The translations under genes and the position numbers were made by a program. Below the pieces are notes generated by a model. That model saw only the letters and a program-made list of their open reading frames with translations, ran no database searches and was not told where the DNA came from. This document shows, in pieces, positions 43,287 through 51,280 of a stretch of DNA of 64,000 nt. Source of the DNA: Oscillospiraceae bacterium (GTDB lineage: Bacteria > Bacillota > Clostridia > Oscillospirales > Ruminococcaceae); NCBI GenBank assembly GCA_017472735.1, contig JAFUOD010000007.1, positions 367,565 through 431,564 of the forward strand, in the 5' to 3' direction. Within the stretch, counting starts at the first letter, position 1. Each line of letters begins with the position of its first letter.

Positions 43287-45530
43287 ATGAGAAACGTGAT
43301 CAATTTCAATTCTGGTTGGCAGTTTTCAAAAACCGCAAATGAAGTTCCTGCTTGCCTGCCCAACGACTGGGAAGCTGTTGATCTGCCTCACACATGGAAT
43401 GCGATTGACGGTCAGGACGGCGGAAACGATTATTACAGAGGCACATGTTATTATGCAAAAGCTTTAGAACGTGCCCAGTTGCCTGCTGACGGAAGAATCT
43501 ATTTAGAATTAAGAGGTGCAAACTCATCGGCAGATGTTTATTTGAACGGTGAAAACCTTATGCACCACGACGGCGGCTATTCGACATGGAGAGTTGACCT
43601 TACCGACCACTTAAAGGACGAAAACCTTTTGGTAGTTGCTGTTGACAACGCGCCTAACGACAGAGTTTACCCACAGGTTGCTGACTTTACATTCTATGGC
43701 GGACTTTACAGAGATGTAAACATAATCTGCGTAAATGAAAGCCATTTTGACCTTGATTATTACGGAGGCCCGGGTATTAAGGTGACTCCCGAAATCAAAG
43801 GCAGTGATGCCGAAGTTGAAATTGAAGTGTTTGTAACCAACCTTAAGGCCTCGGCTAAGATTAGATATACAGTTTGCGACAAAGAAGGCAATGTGATTGC
43901 AACAGTTGACAGTGACGAAACAAAGGTTGTTATTGGCATTGAGAATGTTCACCTTTGGCACGGACGCAAAGACCCTTATCTTTACTCTGCAAAGGCTGAG
44001 CTTTTGGACGGCGATGTTGTAATTGATAACGTTGTAACAAGATTCGGCTGCCGCACCTTCAAAATTGACCCTGAACAGGGCTTTATTCTTAACGGCGAGC
44101 TTTATCCTTTAAGAGGTGTTTCCCGCCATCAGGACAGATGGGGCGTTGGTAATGCTTTATTACCTGAACACCACGAAGAAGACATTGACCTTATTATGGA
44201 GGTTGGTGCTACCACGATTCGTTTGGCACATTATCAGCACGACCAGTATTTCTATGACCTGTGTGATGAAAAGGGCTTGGTAATCTGGGCTGAAATCCCC
44301 TACATTTCTCAGCATATGCCCACAGGCCGCGAGAACACTATCTCTCAGATGAAAGAGCTTGTTACACAAAACTATAATCATCCTTGTATTGTTGTTTGGG
44401 GACTTTCTAACGAAATTTCTATGAAGGGTGACAAAGACCCCGACTTGCTTGAAAACCACAGAATTTTAAACGACCTTGTTCACGAAATGGACAAGACAAG
44501 ACTTACGACCATTGCTGCGGTTTCGCCCTGCCCTATCGACAGCCCTTATATTCAAATTCCCGATGTAGTTTCTTATAACCATTACTTTGGCTGGTATGGC
44601 GGCGAGACTGACATGAACGGCCCTTGGTTTGATAAGTTCCACGAAACACACCCGAATATTCCGATTGGCTGTTCGGAATATGGCTGTGAGGCTTTGAACT
44701 GGCACACCTCGAACCCGATGCAGGGCGACTATACTGAAGAGTATCAATCGTATTACCACGAGGAGCTTATTAAACAGCTCTTTACACGACCCTTTATGTG
44801 GGCAACACACGTTTGGAATATGTTTGACTTTGGCGCTGATGCACGAAGCGAGGGCGGCGAAAACGGTCAGAACCACAAGGGACTTGTTACCATGGACAGA
44901 AAGTATAAGAAGGACTCCTTCTATGCTTACAAGGCATGGCTTTCGGACGAGAAGTTTGTTCACCTTTGTTCTAAGAGATATATTGACAGAGTTGAAGACG
45001 TAACAAAGGTTACCGTATACTCGAACATGCCCGAGGTTGAGCTTTTTGCGAACGGCGTAAGCCTTGGCAAAAAGACTGCTGATGATCACTTCTTCTATTT
45101 TGATGTACCCAATGTCGGCGAAACAAAGCTTGAGGCAGTTGCCGGAGAATATAAAGACGAAAGCGTTATAAGAAAGGTTGATACCTTTAACGAGAAATAT
45201 AGGCTTGTTGAAAAGAACGCTATCATCAACTGGTTTGAAATTGATATGCCGGACGGATATTTCTCGATCAACGACAAAATGGGCGACATTATGAAGACTG
45301 TTAGAGGTAAGATGATTTTTGCCTCGATTATGGCAAGCAAAATGCCTAAGGACAAAAAGGCCATGGGCTTTGACATGGGCAGCATGGATGACACAATGAT
45401 GTCGATGCTTGGAAGCTTTACCGTTTTGCGCTTGACCGGTATGATGTCGATGATGAACATCAACTTTACCAAAGAAGAGCTTTTGGATTTGAACAAAAAG
45501 CTTAACAAGATTAAAAAGCCCAAGAAATAA
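43287..45530 (+). CDS. Glycoside hydrolase family 2 (beta-galactosidase/glucuronidase-like)
   Basis: Cytoplasmic exo-glycosidase, judging by the lack of a signal peptide. The 747-aa protein has the GH2 sugar-binding jelly roll (DLPHTWNAIDG, YRGTCYY, FTFYGGLYRDV), an Ig-like domain, and a TIM barrel. Acid/base Glu376 lies in WGLSNEIS and nucleophile Glu464 in CSEYGCEAL. After another Ig-like domain comes an unusual Met-rich C-terminal segment of about 100 residues. Substrate is uncertain; beta-galactoside is the default. Single-gene unit with its own promoter and terminator. Confidence 0.92.
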   Translation: MRNVINFNSGWQFSKTANEVPACLPNDWEAVDLPHTWNAIDGQDGGNDYYRGTCYYAKALERAQLPADGRIYLELRGANSSADVYLNGENLMHHDGGYSTWRVDLTDHLKDENLLVVAVDNAPNDRVYPQVADFTFYGGLYRDVNIICVNESHFDLDYYGGPGIKVTPEIKGSDAEVEIEVFVTNLKASAKIRYTVCDKEGNVIATVDSDETKVVIGIENVHLWHGRKDPYLYSAKAELLDGDVVIDNVVTRFGCRTFKIDPEQGFILNGELYPLRGVSRHQDRWGVGNALLPEHHEEDIDLIMEVGATTIRLAHYQHDQYFYDLCDEKGLVIWAEIPYISQHMPTGRENTISQMKELVTQNYNHPCIVVWGLSNEISMKGDKDPDLLENHRILNDLVHEMDKTRLTTIAAVSPCPIDSPYIQIPDVVSYNHYFGWYGGETDMNGPWFDKFHETHPNIPIGCSEYGCEALNWHTSNPMQGDYTEEYQSYYHEELIKQLFTRPFMWATHVWNMFDFGADARSEGGENGQNHKGLVTMDRKYKKDSFYAYKAWLSDEKFVHLCSKRYIDRVEDVTKVTVYSNMPEVELFANGVSLGKKTADDHFFYFDVPNVGETKLEAVAGEYKDESVIRKVDTFNEKYRLVEKNAIINWFEIDMPDGYFSINDKMGDIMKTVRGKMIFASIMASKMPKDKKAMGFDMGSMDDTMMSMLGSFTVLRLTGMMSMMNINFTKEELLDLNKKLNKIKKPKK

Positions 45531-45549
45531 ATAATGAGATAAACGAAAA

Positions 45550-45588
45550 CCTCCCCAAGATGCATTAAGCACTTTGGGGAGGCTTTTT
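45550..45588. terminator. Bidirectional terminator between GH2 and the ECF S-component gene
   Basis: Stem CCTCCCCAA / TTGGGGAGG (45550-45558, 45574-45582) followed by CTTTTT on the plus strand and preceded by AAAA. Confidence 0.85.
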
Positions 45589-45604
45589 ATTTATAAACTA
45601 CACA

Positions 45605-46270
45605 CTATTTTTTCATTAAGGTTGCAAAGATTACCGCACCGATTGCAACTAAGGCAAAAGCCAAACAGATCAGCAGTTTGTGCTGCCACTTGAGCTTTGA
45701 AGTGTTGCGCTCGTTGATGAGCTCTTTGAAATAGGTTGAGGCAAGAGGCTTTTTTAAGCCGAAATAAAGCGGCACAGATACGCAAACGGCGATTACGGCA
45801 TTGACAGAAGAGGTTATAAGATTGGTTCCCGTTGCGATAAGTGCTGTTTCGAGGGTATAGCCAAGAATAAGCTGCGATATGAAGGTTTTGCCAAGATAGC
45901 AAACGATATAAGCAAGCTGGCCGAGAACTGCGGCGGTTATGATGTGTGCGGTTTCGCTCTTTAAGCGCTTTTGAGATTTTGCAAGCAAGCCGCAAACAAT
46001 GCCCATTGCAAACTTTGAAAGGAATGTAAAGGGTGCAGAGACAATGTAGACAGGGTCGAACACATCATAAAGTGCGGCGCCGATACCCGACGCGAGACCG
46101 CCGTTTAAACCTCCGAACAAAAGGCCTGCAAGAAGGCACATGGAGTTGCCGAAGTGGATTCGGGTGATTAAAACGCCGTTGGGAATTTTAATTTGCAAAT
46201 AGTTGCCGACAAAGCAAAGTGCAGCCATTAAGCCGACAGCGATTATTGAAGCGAGTTTTTTGTTTTTCAT
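45605..46270 (-). CDS. ECF transporter S component, substrate unknown
   Basis: The 221-aa membrane protein has about six helices and the ECF-S arrangement, including IHFGNSMCLLAGLLFGGLNG and a GIGAALYDVF segment. It has no ATPase partners nearby and probably shares the EcfA1/A2/T module at 56466-59004. The 5' leader of about 30 bases is too short for a riboswitch, so the vitamin or other substrate cannot be inferred. Confidence 0.82.
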   Translation of the reverse strand: MKNKKLASIIAVGLMAALCFVGNYLQIKIPNGVLITRIHFGNSMCLLAGLLFGGLNGGLASGIGAALYDVFDPVYIVSAPFTFLSKFAMGIVCGLLAKSQKRLKSETAHIITAAVLGQLAYIVCYLGKTFISQLILGYTLETALIATGTNLITSSVNAVIAVCVSVPLYFGLKKPLASTYFKELINERNTSKLKWQHKLLICLAFALVAIGAVIFATLMKK

Positions 46271-46303
46271 AGTAACGCCTTCGTTTCTTATTAGGATAAC
46301 TGT

Positions 46304-46332
46304 ATTTTAAGCCTTTAAAAAACAAATTGCAA
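46304..46332 (-). promoter_or_regulatory. Promoter of the ECF S-component gene
   Basis: Minus strand TTGCAA (46327-46332), 17 bases, TAAAAT (46304-46309). The 353-base divergent gap 46271-46623 also holds the promoter of the next gene and small palindromes at 46433-46446 (TAAGCT/AGCTTA) and 46506-46516 (TGCGA/TCGCA). Nothing else was seen. Confidence 0.65.
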
Positions 46333-46567
46333 ATTTAAAAAGTGTAAAGTAAATCTCTTTACAATTAGTTAATCAATATATTTTCAGGTAATAAGCAGAG
46401 GAATTTTTTAGCTAAATTAACGTTCTTTTGGGTAAGCTAAAGCTTAGAAAAGTTTATAGGCAGGAAAAATCAACAAAATTCTTATATCTACTAAAAGCAA
46501 AACTATGCGATTCGCAGATTAATGATATTAAGTTTTTCTTAAAGAAATTAAGTTTTGTTAAGAATTA

Positions 46568-46596
46568 TTGAAGCGAAAATATGCAAATGCTATAAT
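46568..46596 (+). promoter_or_regulatory. Promoter of the VanY-type peptidase gene
   Basis: TTGAAG (46568-46573), 17 bases, TATAAT (46591-46596). TTGGAGG ribosome site precedes ATG 46624. Confidence 0.75.
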
Positions 46597-46623
46597 GCGT
46601 TATAGTTATTTGGAGGTATAAAA

Positions 46624-47490
46624 ATGAAGTATTTAAACAAATATCGCATTAGAAGAATGGTGTTGTATTTTTGTGTTATTGCAATTATATTTACGATCAT
46701 ATTAATCAATATTCCGTGGGAGGACCACTTAGCGTGGCAGCTTGATTATGACAGGAAAAGGATTGACGTTAAAACGATTGAGCCGAACGTTATTGAAATA
46801 ACGCTTAGCGAGCTTAACGAAGAAAACGGCTACACAGTTAATCAGAGCTTAATGCTTATAAACACCGACTATAAGCTTGATGAAAGATTTGAGGCAGAAA
46901 TAGGCGAATATAAAGATACAGGCATTTTGATGAACAGATGCATGCTTGAAAGCTATGCGCTTTTATCTGAAGCGGTTACAAGTAACACAGCCGATAACCT
47001 TTATGTTACCAGCACCTTGCGGACAAGAAACGAACAAGAAACTTTATATAAAGATGACCCCGAAACCGCTACTCTGCCCGATGCCAGCGAACATCAAAGC
47101 GGACTTGCCGCAGATGTTTATGCTAAAAACTTTGCGGGTGAAGCCTTTTTAAAATCGAATGCCGGTCAGTTTGTAAACACCCATTGCCATGAATATGGGT
47201 TTATTATAAGATACCCACACTACGGCAAAGGTGAAACCAAAATACGCTTTGAGCCGTGGCATATAAGATATGTTGGGATGCCACATTCAGACATAATTTA
47301 TAACAACAAGCTGACACTTGAAGAATATATATTCTCGCTGGAAGAGAATAGGTTTTACGAAGTTGGCGGATACATAATTACACGGCAAAAGCCTGAAAAC
47401 AACATGATAAAGATACCCTTGAACTGCAAGAACTATGTTATATCTAATGACAACACAGGCTGTTATATTGTAACCGCAGAAATAATATAA
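46624..47490 (+). CDS. VanY-type D-alanyl-D-alanine carboxypeptidase
   Basis: Trims the terminal D-Ala from peptidoglycan stem peptides outside the membrane. The 288-aa protein has one N-terminal helix (residues 11-29) that anchors it. The peptidase M15B/VanY metal site follows: SEHQSGLAADV (His, Asp), the HEYGFIIRYP block and EPWHIRYVG (Glu, His). The last 60 residues form a short C-terminal extension. Van resistance genes are absent, so it is probably a housekeeping wall enzyme. Confidence 0.9.
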   Translation: MKYLNKYRIRRMVLYFCVIAIIFTIILINIPWEDHLAWQLDYDRKRIDVKTIEPNVIEITLSELNEENGYTVNQSLMLINTDYKLDERFEAEIGEYKDTGILMNRCMLESYALLSEAVTSNTADNLYVTSTLRTRNEQETLYKDDPETATLPDASEHQSGLAADVYAKNFAGEAFLKSNAGQFVNTHCHEYGFIIRYPHYGKGETKIRFEPWHIRYVGMPHSDIIYNNKLTLEEYIFSLEENRFYEVGGYIITRQKPENNMIKIPLNCKNYVISNDNTGCYIVTAEII

Positions 47491-47496
47491 AAAAGC

Positions 47497-47530
47497 AAGG
47501 ATACCGAGCGAAAAGCTCAGTATCCTTTTT
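47497..47530. terminator. Bidirectional terminator between the VanY-type gene and yebC
   Basis: Stem AAGGATACCGAGC / GCTCAGTATCCTT (one mismatch) with T-run on the right and A-run on the left. Confidence 0.85.
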
Positions 47531-47543
47531 GATTTGTTATTAA

Positions 47544-48287
47544 TTAGTCCTCTTCAGGCTCTTCGGGAGCATCCCAGTTGTGCCAAACCTGCTGAACGTC
47601 ATCGTTCTCATCGAGGTTTTCTAAAAGAAGATTCATATATTTAAGGTGAGTTTCATCAGTAAGAACGGTGTAGGTTGAAGGAACCATTGCATCCTCGGCA
47701 GATAAGACCTTGTAACCCATTGAAGTCAATGCCTCGGAAACCTTGTAAACATCGTTAGGTTCGGTAGAAACTTCAACAACATCGTCTTCGATGTTGAAAT
47801 CGTTTGCGCCTGCCTCGAAGCAGTCCTCCATAAGCTTGTCTTCGTCAGTTCCGTCATATTCCAAGGCGATTACGCCCTTGCGGCTGAACATAAAGGATAC
47901 ACAGCCTGTTGTGCCCATGTTGCCGCCAAATTTGTCGAAGAAGTGTCTTACATCGCCTGCGGTACGGTTTTTGTTGTCTGTCAGACATTCAACAATTACA
48001 GCAACACCGCCAGGGCCGTAACCCTCGTATACCATAGTTTCGTAATTGTTCTTATCGTTATCGCCCGATGCTTTTTTAATTACACGGTCGATGTTATCGT
48101 TAGGAACATTGTTTGCCTTTGCTTTTGCAATAAGGTCACGGAGCTTTGAGTTGCTGGAGGGGTCAGCTCCCCCCTCTTTAACAGCGACTGTAATCTCTCT
48201 GCCGATGCGGGTGAAGATTTTTGCCTTTGCGCCGTCTGCTGCTTCCTTTTTGCGTTTAATATTATTCCATTTCGAATGTCCTGACAT
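47544..48287 (-). CDS. yebC: YebC/PmpR-family translation/transcription factor
   Basis: Members of this family act on DNA or relieve ribosome stalling at proline runs. The 247-aa protein begins MSGHSKWNNIKRKKEAADG. It has KIFTRIGREITVAVKEGG, the NVPNDNIDRVIKKA block and YEGYGPGGVAVIVECLTDN, all diagnostic. The C-terminal end is acidic (PEEPEED). It lies downstream of mrnC with a 54-base gap and no terminator between. Confidence 0.95.
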   Translation of the reverse strand: MSGHSKWNNIKRKKEAADGAKAKIFTRIGREITVAVKEGGADPSSNSKLRDLIAKAKANNVPNDNIDRVIKKASGDNDKNNYETMVYEGYGPGGVAVIVECLTDNKNRTAGDVRHFFDKFGGNMGTTGCVSFMFSRKGVIALEYDGTDEDKLMEDCFEAGANDFNIEDDVVEVSTEPNDVYKVSEALTSMGYKVLSAEDAMVPSTYTVLTDETHLKYMNLLLENLDENDDVQQVWHNWDAPEEPEED

Positions 48288-48341
48288 GTTTTGACCATTC
48301 CTTTCAGTGCTTACAAATTCAATTTATATAAGATTATAACG

Positions 48342-48758
48342 CTATTTTGCGTCGATTTCAACCGTTTGCCAAATTTTTTCGAACAGGTAGTTAATGCGCT
48401 CATGCTCGCCCAACAGGTGAAGGTAACCAAACAGGCATTCGAGCGAAGTTGCACGTCTGTAAACCGAGACCGATGCGTGCTTGGGCGCTGTTATTCCGCT
48501 TGAATTTCTGCCACGGCGCATGATATCCGCCTCATCCTCGTTTAAATCAGGCGTTATAAGCTCGACAGCGTCTGACTGAAACTCGCAGCAAACAAGCTTT
48601 ACGGCAAGGCTGTGAAGCTTTCCGGCAGGCATGTTTGCGTGCAAAACAAGGTGGTGCCTTACAAGCTGTTCGTATACTGAATCGCCCAAAAAAGCAAGCG
48701 TTAAGGGGCTGTATTGATTTACGGTTCGTTTATCGAGCTGAGTTAACGTGGTAACCAC
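48342..48758 (-). CDS. mrnC: Mini-ribonuclease 3
   Basis: Double-strand RNA endonuclease that matures 23S rRNA ends in Firmicutes. The 138-aa protein is a lone RNase III catalytic domain with LAFLGDSVYEQLVR (catalytic Asp), RRGRNS and YRRATSLECLFGYLHLLGE. It lacks a dsRNA-binding domain, as expected. The start appears to be GTG 48756-48758, eight bases past obgE; the AAAGG site abuts it, so the start is somewhat uncertain. Confidence 0.92.
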   Translation of the reverse strand: MVTTLTQLDKRTVNQYSPLTLAFLGDSVYEQLVRHHLVLHANMPAGKLHSLAVKLVCCEFQSDAVELITPDLNEDEADIMRRGRNSSGITAPKHASVSVYRRATSLECLFGYLHLLGEHERINYLFEKIWQTVEIDAK

Positions 48759-48766
48759 CCTTTCAG

Positions 48767-50041
48767 TTATCTGACATAGTCGAACTCGAAATCGCAGACA
48801 GAGACAGTATCGCCGTCCTGAATTCCCATATTTTCAAGCTCGTCAATAATTCCGCTTGATTTGAGTACAAGCTGGAAGTGCTGGAGCGACTCGTAGTCAT
48901 CCATGTTTGCCATGCGCAAAACGCCTTCCATCCACTCTGCCTCGACAAAGTAGATACCATCTTCAAAAGTGATCTTGAAGGGACGTTCAGATTCAACCTC
49001 GATAGTGTCCCATGTGGGTACGGGATCGGGCTCGAACACACGCAAGGGAGGAAGCTTTTTAAGTTCGAGCGATGTGAAATCAATAAGCTCTTTGGTTCCC
49101 TTGGTGGTTGCAGCTGAAATTTCAAAGCAGGTTAAGCCCTTTTCCTCGATATACTTTTTAAATCTTTCAACGTCCTCGTCGGTTGCCATATCGCTTTTGT
49201 TGGCTGCAATGATCTGAGGAGCGTTTGCGAGGTCATCGGAGAAGTTTCTAAGCTCGCGGTTGATGATCTCAAAATCTTCAATGGGATCTCTGCCCTCACA
49301 GCCCGAGACATCGACAACGTGGATGATCAGACGGCAACGCTCGACATGGCGCAAGAACTCGTGACCGAGGCCTATGCCGTCGCTGGCACCCTCGATAAGT
49401 CCGGGAATGTCTGCCATGACAAAGGAGTTACCCTCGCTGATTTTGACAACACCCAAAACAGGAGTGAGTGTTGTGAAATGATAGTTTGCAATTTTGGGCT
49501 TTGCGGCTGAAACTACCGAAATAAGCGTGGATTTGCCTACATTCGGGAAGCCGACAAGGCCTACATCAGCAAGGAGCTTGAGTTCAAGCTTAAGCTCGAA
49601 CTTTTGGCCTTTGAAGCCGGGTTTAGCAAAACGAGGGATCTGACGGGTGGGGGTTGCAAAATGTGCATTTCCCCTGCCGCCTTTGCCGCCCTTTGCGATT
49701 ATAACAGGTTCATCGCCTGACATATCGGCAAGTATTCTGCCGCTTTCCTTCTCGCGGACAACTGTGCCGCGGGGTACTTTTATAATAAGGTCGGGTGCGC
49801 CTTTGCCGAAGCTGTTTTTAGAGCCGCCGTCTGCACCTCTTTGTGCGCAGAATTTGCGCTTATAGCGGAAATCTATTAAGGTTGAGCAGTTATCGTCAAC
49901 CAAAAAGACGATATCGCCGCCTTTGCCGCCATCACCGCCGTCAGGTCCGCCTGCTGCTACATATTTTTCTCTGTGGAATGAGACGCAGCCGTCGCCGCCG
50001 TCACCTGCCTCGACTGTTATGAAAACTTCATCAACAAACAT
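48767..50041 (-). CDS. obgE: GTPase Obg
   Basis: Essential GTPase in ribosome assembly and stress control. The 424-aa protein has the glycine-rich Obg fold at the N-terminus (FVDEVFITVEAGDGGDGC). The G domain follows, with GFPNVGKSTL, the NYHFTTL switch, DIPGLIEGA and NKSD. The C-terminal OCT domain is also present. ATG 50039-50041 has AAAGGAGGG upstream; a longer reading to 50071 has no RBS. It is in the ribosomal unit after rpmA, the common Firmicutes order. Confidence 0.97.
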   Translation of the reverse strand: MFVDEVFITVEAGDGGDGCVSFHREKYVAAGGPDGGDGGKGGDIVFLVDDNCSTLIDFRYKRKFCAQRGADGGSKNSFGKGAPDLIIKVPRGTVVREKESGRILADMSGDEPVIIAKGGKGGRGNAHFATPTRQIPRFAKPGFKGQKFELKLELKLLADVGLVGFPNVGKSTLISVVSAAKPKIANYHFTTLTPVLGVVKISEGNSFVMADIPGLIEGASDGIGLGHEFLRHVERCRLIIHVVDVSGCEGRDPIEDFEIINRELRNFSDDLANAPQIIAANKSDMATDEDVERFKKYIEEKGLTCFEISAATTKGTKELIDFTSLELKKLPPLRVFEPDPVPTWDTIEVESERPFKITFEDGIYFVEAEWMEGVLRMANMDDYESLQHFQLVLKSSGIIDELENMGIQDGDTVSVCDFEFDYVR

Positions 50042-50075
50042 TTTGCGCCCTCCTTTTCTTTCTTGATTCAATGGA

Positions 50076-50106
50076 AAATCCCAGACTTTTTAAGGGCCTG
50101 GGATTT
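50076..50106 (-). terminator. Hairpin between rpmA and obgE (attenuator)
   Basis: Perfect 9-bp stem AAATCCCAG / CTGGGATTT with a 13-base loop and a short T-run on the minus strand. It probably lowers read-through from the ribosomal genes into obgE. Confidence 0.7.
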
Positions 50107-50117
50107 ATGCCTGATTG

Positions 50118-50399
50118 TTATTCTGCGGGATATACGCTTACTTTCTTTCTGTCGCGGCCAAGTCTTTCAAATCTTACTACGCCGTCAACCTTTGCGTATA
50201 AAGTATCATCAGAACCGATACCTACGTTCACACCGGGGTGAATGTGAGTACCTCTCTGGCGGTAAAGAATGTTACCTGCCAAAACTGCCTGTCCGTCTGC
50301 TCTCTTAGCGCCGAGTCTCTTGGATTCAGAGTCACGACCGTTCTTGGTGGAACTTACACCCTTTTTATGAGCGAAGAACTGCATACTGATTCTTAACAT
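50118..50399 (-). CDS. rpmA: 50S ribosomal protein L27 with cleavable N-terminal extension
   Basis: Ribosomal large-subunit protein near the peptidyl-transferase centre. The 93-aa product has the conserved [15 protein letters not shown] start of mature L27. It is preceded by MLRISMQFF, the Firmicutes extension that Prp protease removes before assembly. The protease gene is immediately upstream (3-base gap), so enzyme and substrate are co-translated. Confidence 0.98.
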   Translation of the reverse strand: MLRISMQFFAHKKGVSSTKNGRDSESKRLGAKRADGQAVLAGNILYRQRGTHIHPGVNVGIGSDDTLYAKVDGVVRFERLGRDRKKVSVYPAE

Positions 50400-50402
50400 T
50401 TA

Positions 50403-50717
50403 TCACACCTCCGAAATATTTACTTTTATTGTGTTTGGATAATCCTCCGCCAAAAGCTGTAAATGAAGTTTTAACCCTTCAATCAACTTAGATGCCTCGT
50501 CGGAGTCCTCTAAAAGTCCGCACCTGATCTCATTGTCAAAAACCTTAACATCGGCTTTAATCTTTAAAATCTCGGTAACGGTGTTTGCAGTCATCATTAC
50601 GCCGGAGGAGACACTCGCACATACGATGTCTTTACCGAATAATGCATATCCTGCGTGGCCTTTGATGGCAAAGCCTTTAAGCTTGCCTTTTGTTGCTAAA
50701 AACTGAGCTTCAATCAT
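50403..50717 (-). CDS. prp: Ribosomal-processing cysteine protease Prp
   Basis: Cleaves the N-terminal extension of L27. The 104-aa protein has the family motif KGHAGYALFGKDIVCASVS with catalytic His and Cys. It lies between rplU and rpmA, the fixed location in Firmicutes. The start codon overlaps the rplU stop by one base (TAATG), so translation is coupled. Confidence 0.96.
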   Translation of the reverse strand: MIEAQFLATKGKLKGFAIKGHAGYALFGKDIVCASVSSGVMMTANTVTEILKIKADVKVFDNEIRCGLLEDSDEASKLIEGLKLHLQLLAEDYPNTIKVNISEV

Positions 50718-51031
50718 TATGCCTTGATAGCTTCAATTCTTATCTGGGTGTAGGGCTGTCTGTGACCCTGCTTCTTGTGAGAAGAAGCCTTTTTAGGCTT
50801 GTAGGTAAATACAGTGATTTTCTTAGCCTTACCGTTCTTAAGAACTGTAGCTTCAACGGTAGCACCTGCAACATAGGGAGCACCTACGGTTGTAGTTTCG
50901 CCGTTTCCAACAACGATGACCTTATCGAAGGTTACGTTTTCTTCAGCTTCAACGGGGAGCTTTTCGATGAAGAGGATATCGCCCTCTTTAACCTGATACT
51001 GCTTTCCGCCTGTTTCAATTACTGCGTACAT
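50717..51031 (-). CDS. rplU: 50S ribosomal protein L21
   Basis: Large-subunit ribosomal protein. The 104-aa product starts [18 protein letters not shown] and contains [23 protein letters not shown] at the C-terminus, both standard. ATG 51029-51031 is supported by AGGCAGGTG upstream; a longer in-frame reading to 51079 would translate the structured leader and is not credible. First gene of rplU-prp-rpmA-obgE-mrnC-yebC. Confidence 0.98.
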   Translation of the reverse strand: MYAVIETGGKQYQVKEGDILFIEKLPVEAEENVTFDKVIVVGNGETTTVGAPYVAGATVEATVLKNGKAKKITVFTYKPKKASSHKKQGHRQPYTQIRIEAIKA

Positions 51032-51116
51032 TATAAGTTGGCACCTGCCTTTACTATAAAACTCGCTACGATTCGGCACGGTTTTTCACCGATTTTCAGG
51101 GCCGAGCATATGCGGC
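51032..51116 (-). ncRNA. Probable L21 leader RNA
   Basis: The 85-base transcribed leader of rplU can fold a CGGT/ACCG hairpin inside a TCGGC/GCCGA stem and carries a GCATATGC palindrome near its 5' end. A structured leader in front of rplU is known in Firmicutes as the L21 leader, thought to mediate autoregulation. Membership is from memory of similar leaders, not from a covariance model. Confidence 0.6.
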
Positions 51117-51122
51117 TTGAAC

Positions 51123-51151
51123 ATTGTACCATAATTAATATATTGGTGCAA
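51123..51151 (-). promoter_or_regulatory. Promoter of rplU operon
   Basis: Minus strand TTGCAC (51146-51151), 17 bases, TACAAT (51123-51128). Confidence 0.75.
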
Positions 51152-51190
51152 GGATATTTAGAAAAATTAACAGAAAGTTTACATTTAGAG

Positions 51191-51275
51191 GTTGGGTTTG
51201 GCGACGAGTCGCCTGTCACGGGTGAGCGCGCGCCTGAAAGGCGCGATGCGAGAATGTGGCCGGCGGTGAGGAGCC
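51191..51275. repeat. GC-rich structured repeat, element I
   Basis: Contains GTTTGGCGAC-GA-GTCGCC (near identical to the palindrome in element A), hairpin GCGCC-TGAAA-GGCGC (51230-51244) and CACCGCCGGCCAC on the minus strand. It starts five bases past the clpE stop. Confidence 0.55.
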
Positions 51276-51280
51276 CTTTA

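Noticed and set aside
45095-45572. Hydrophobic minus-strand frames opposite the GH2 3' end
   Set aside because: Shadow of the GH2 gene, whose codon pattern and active-site residues are intact.
46271-46303. preQ1 or other riboswitch before the ECF S-component gene
   Set aside because: Predicted leader is about 30 bases, too short, and no conserved block is visible.
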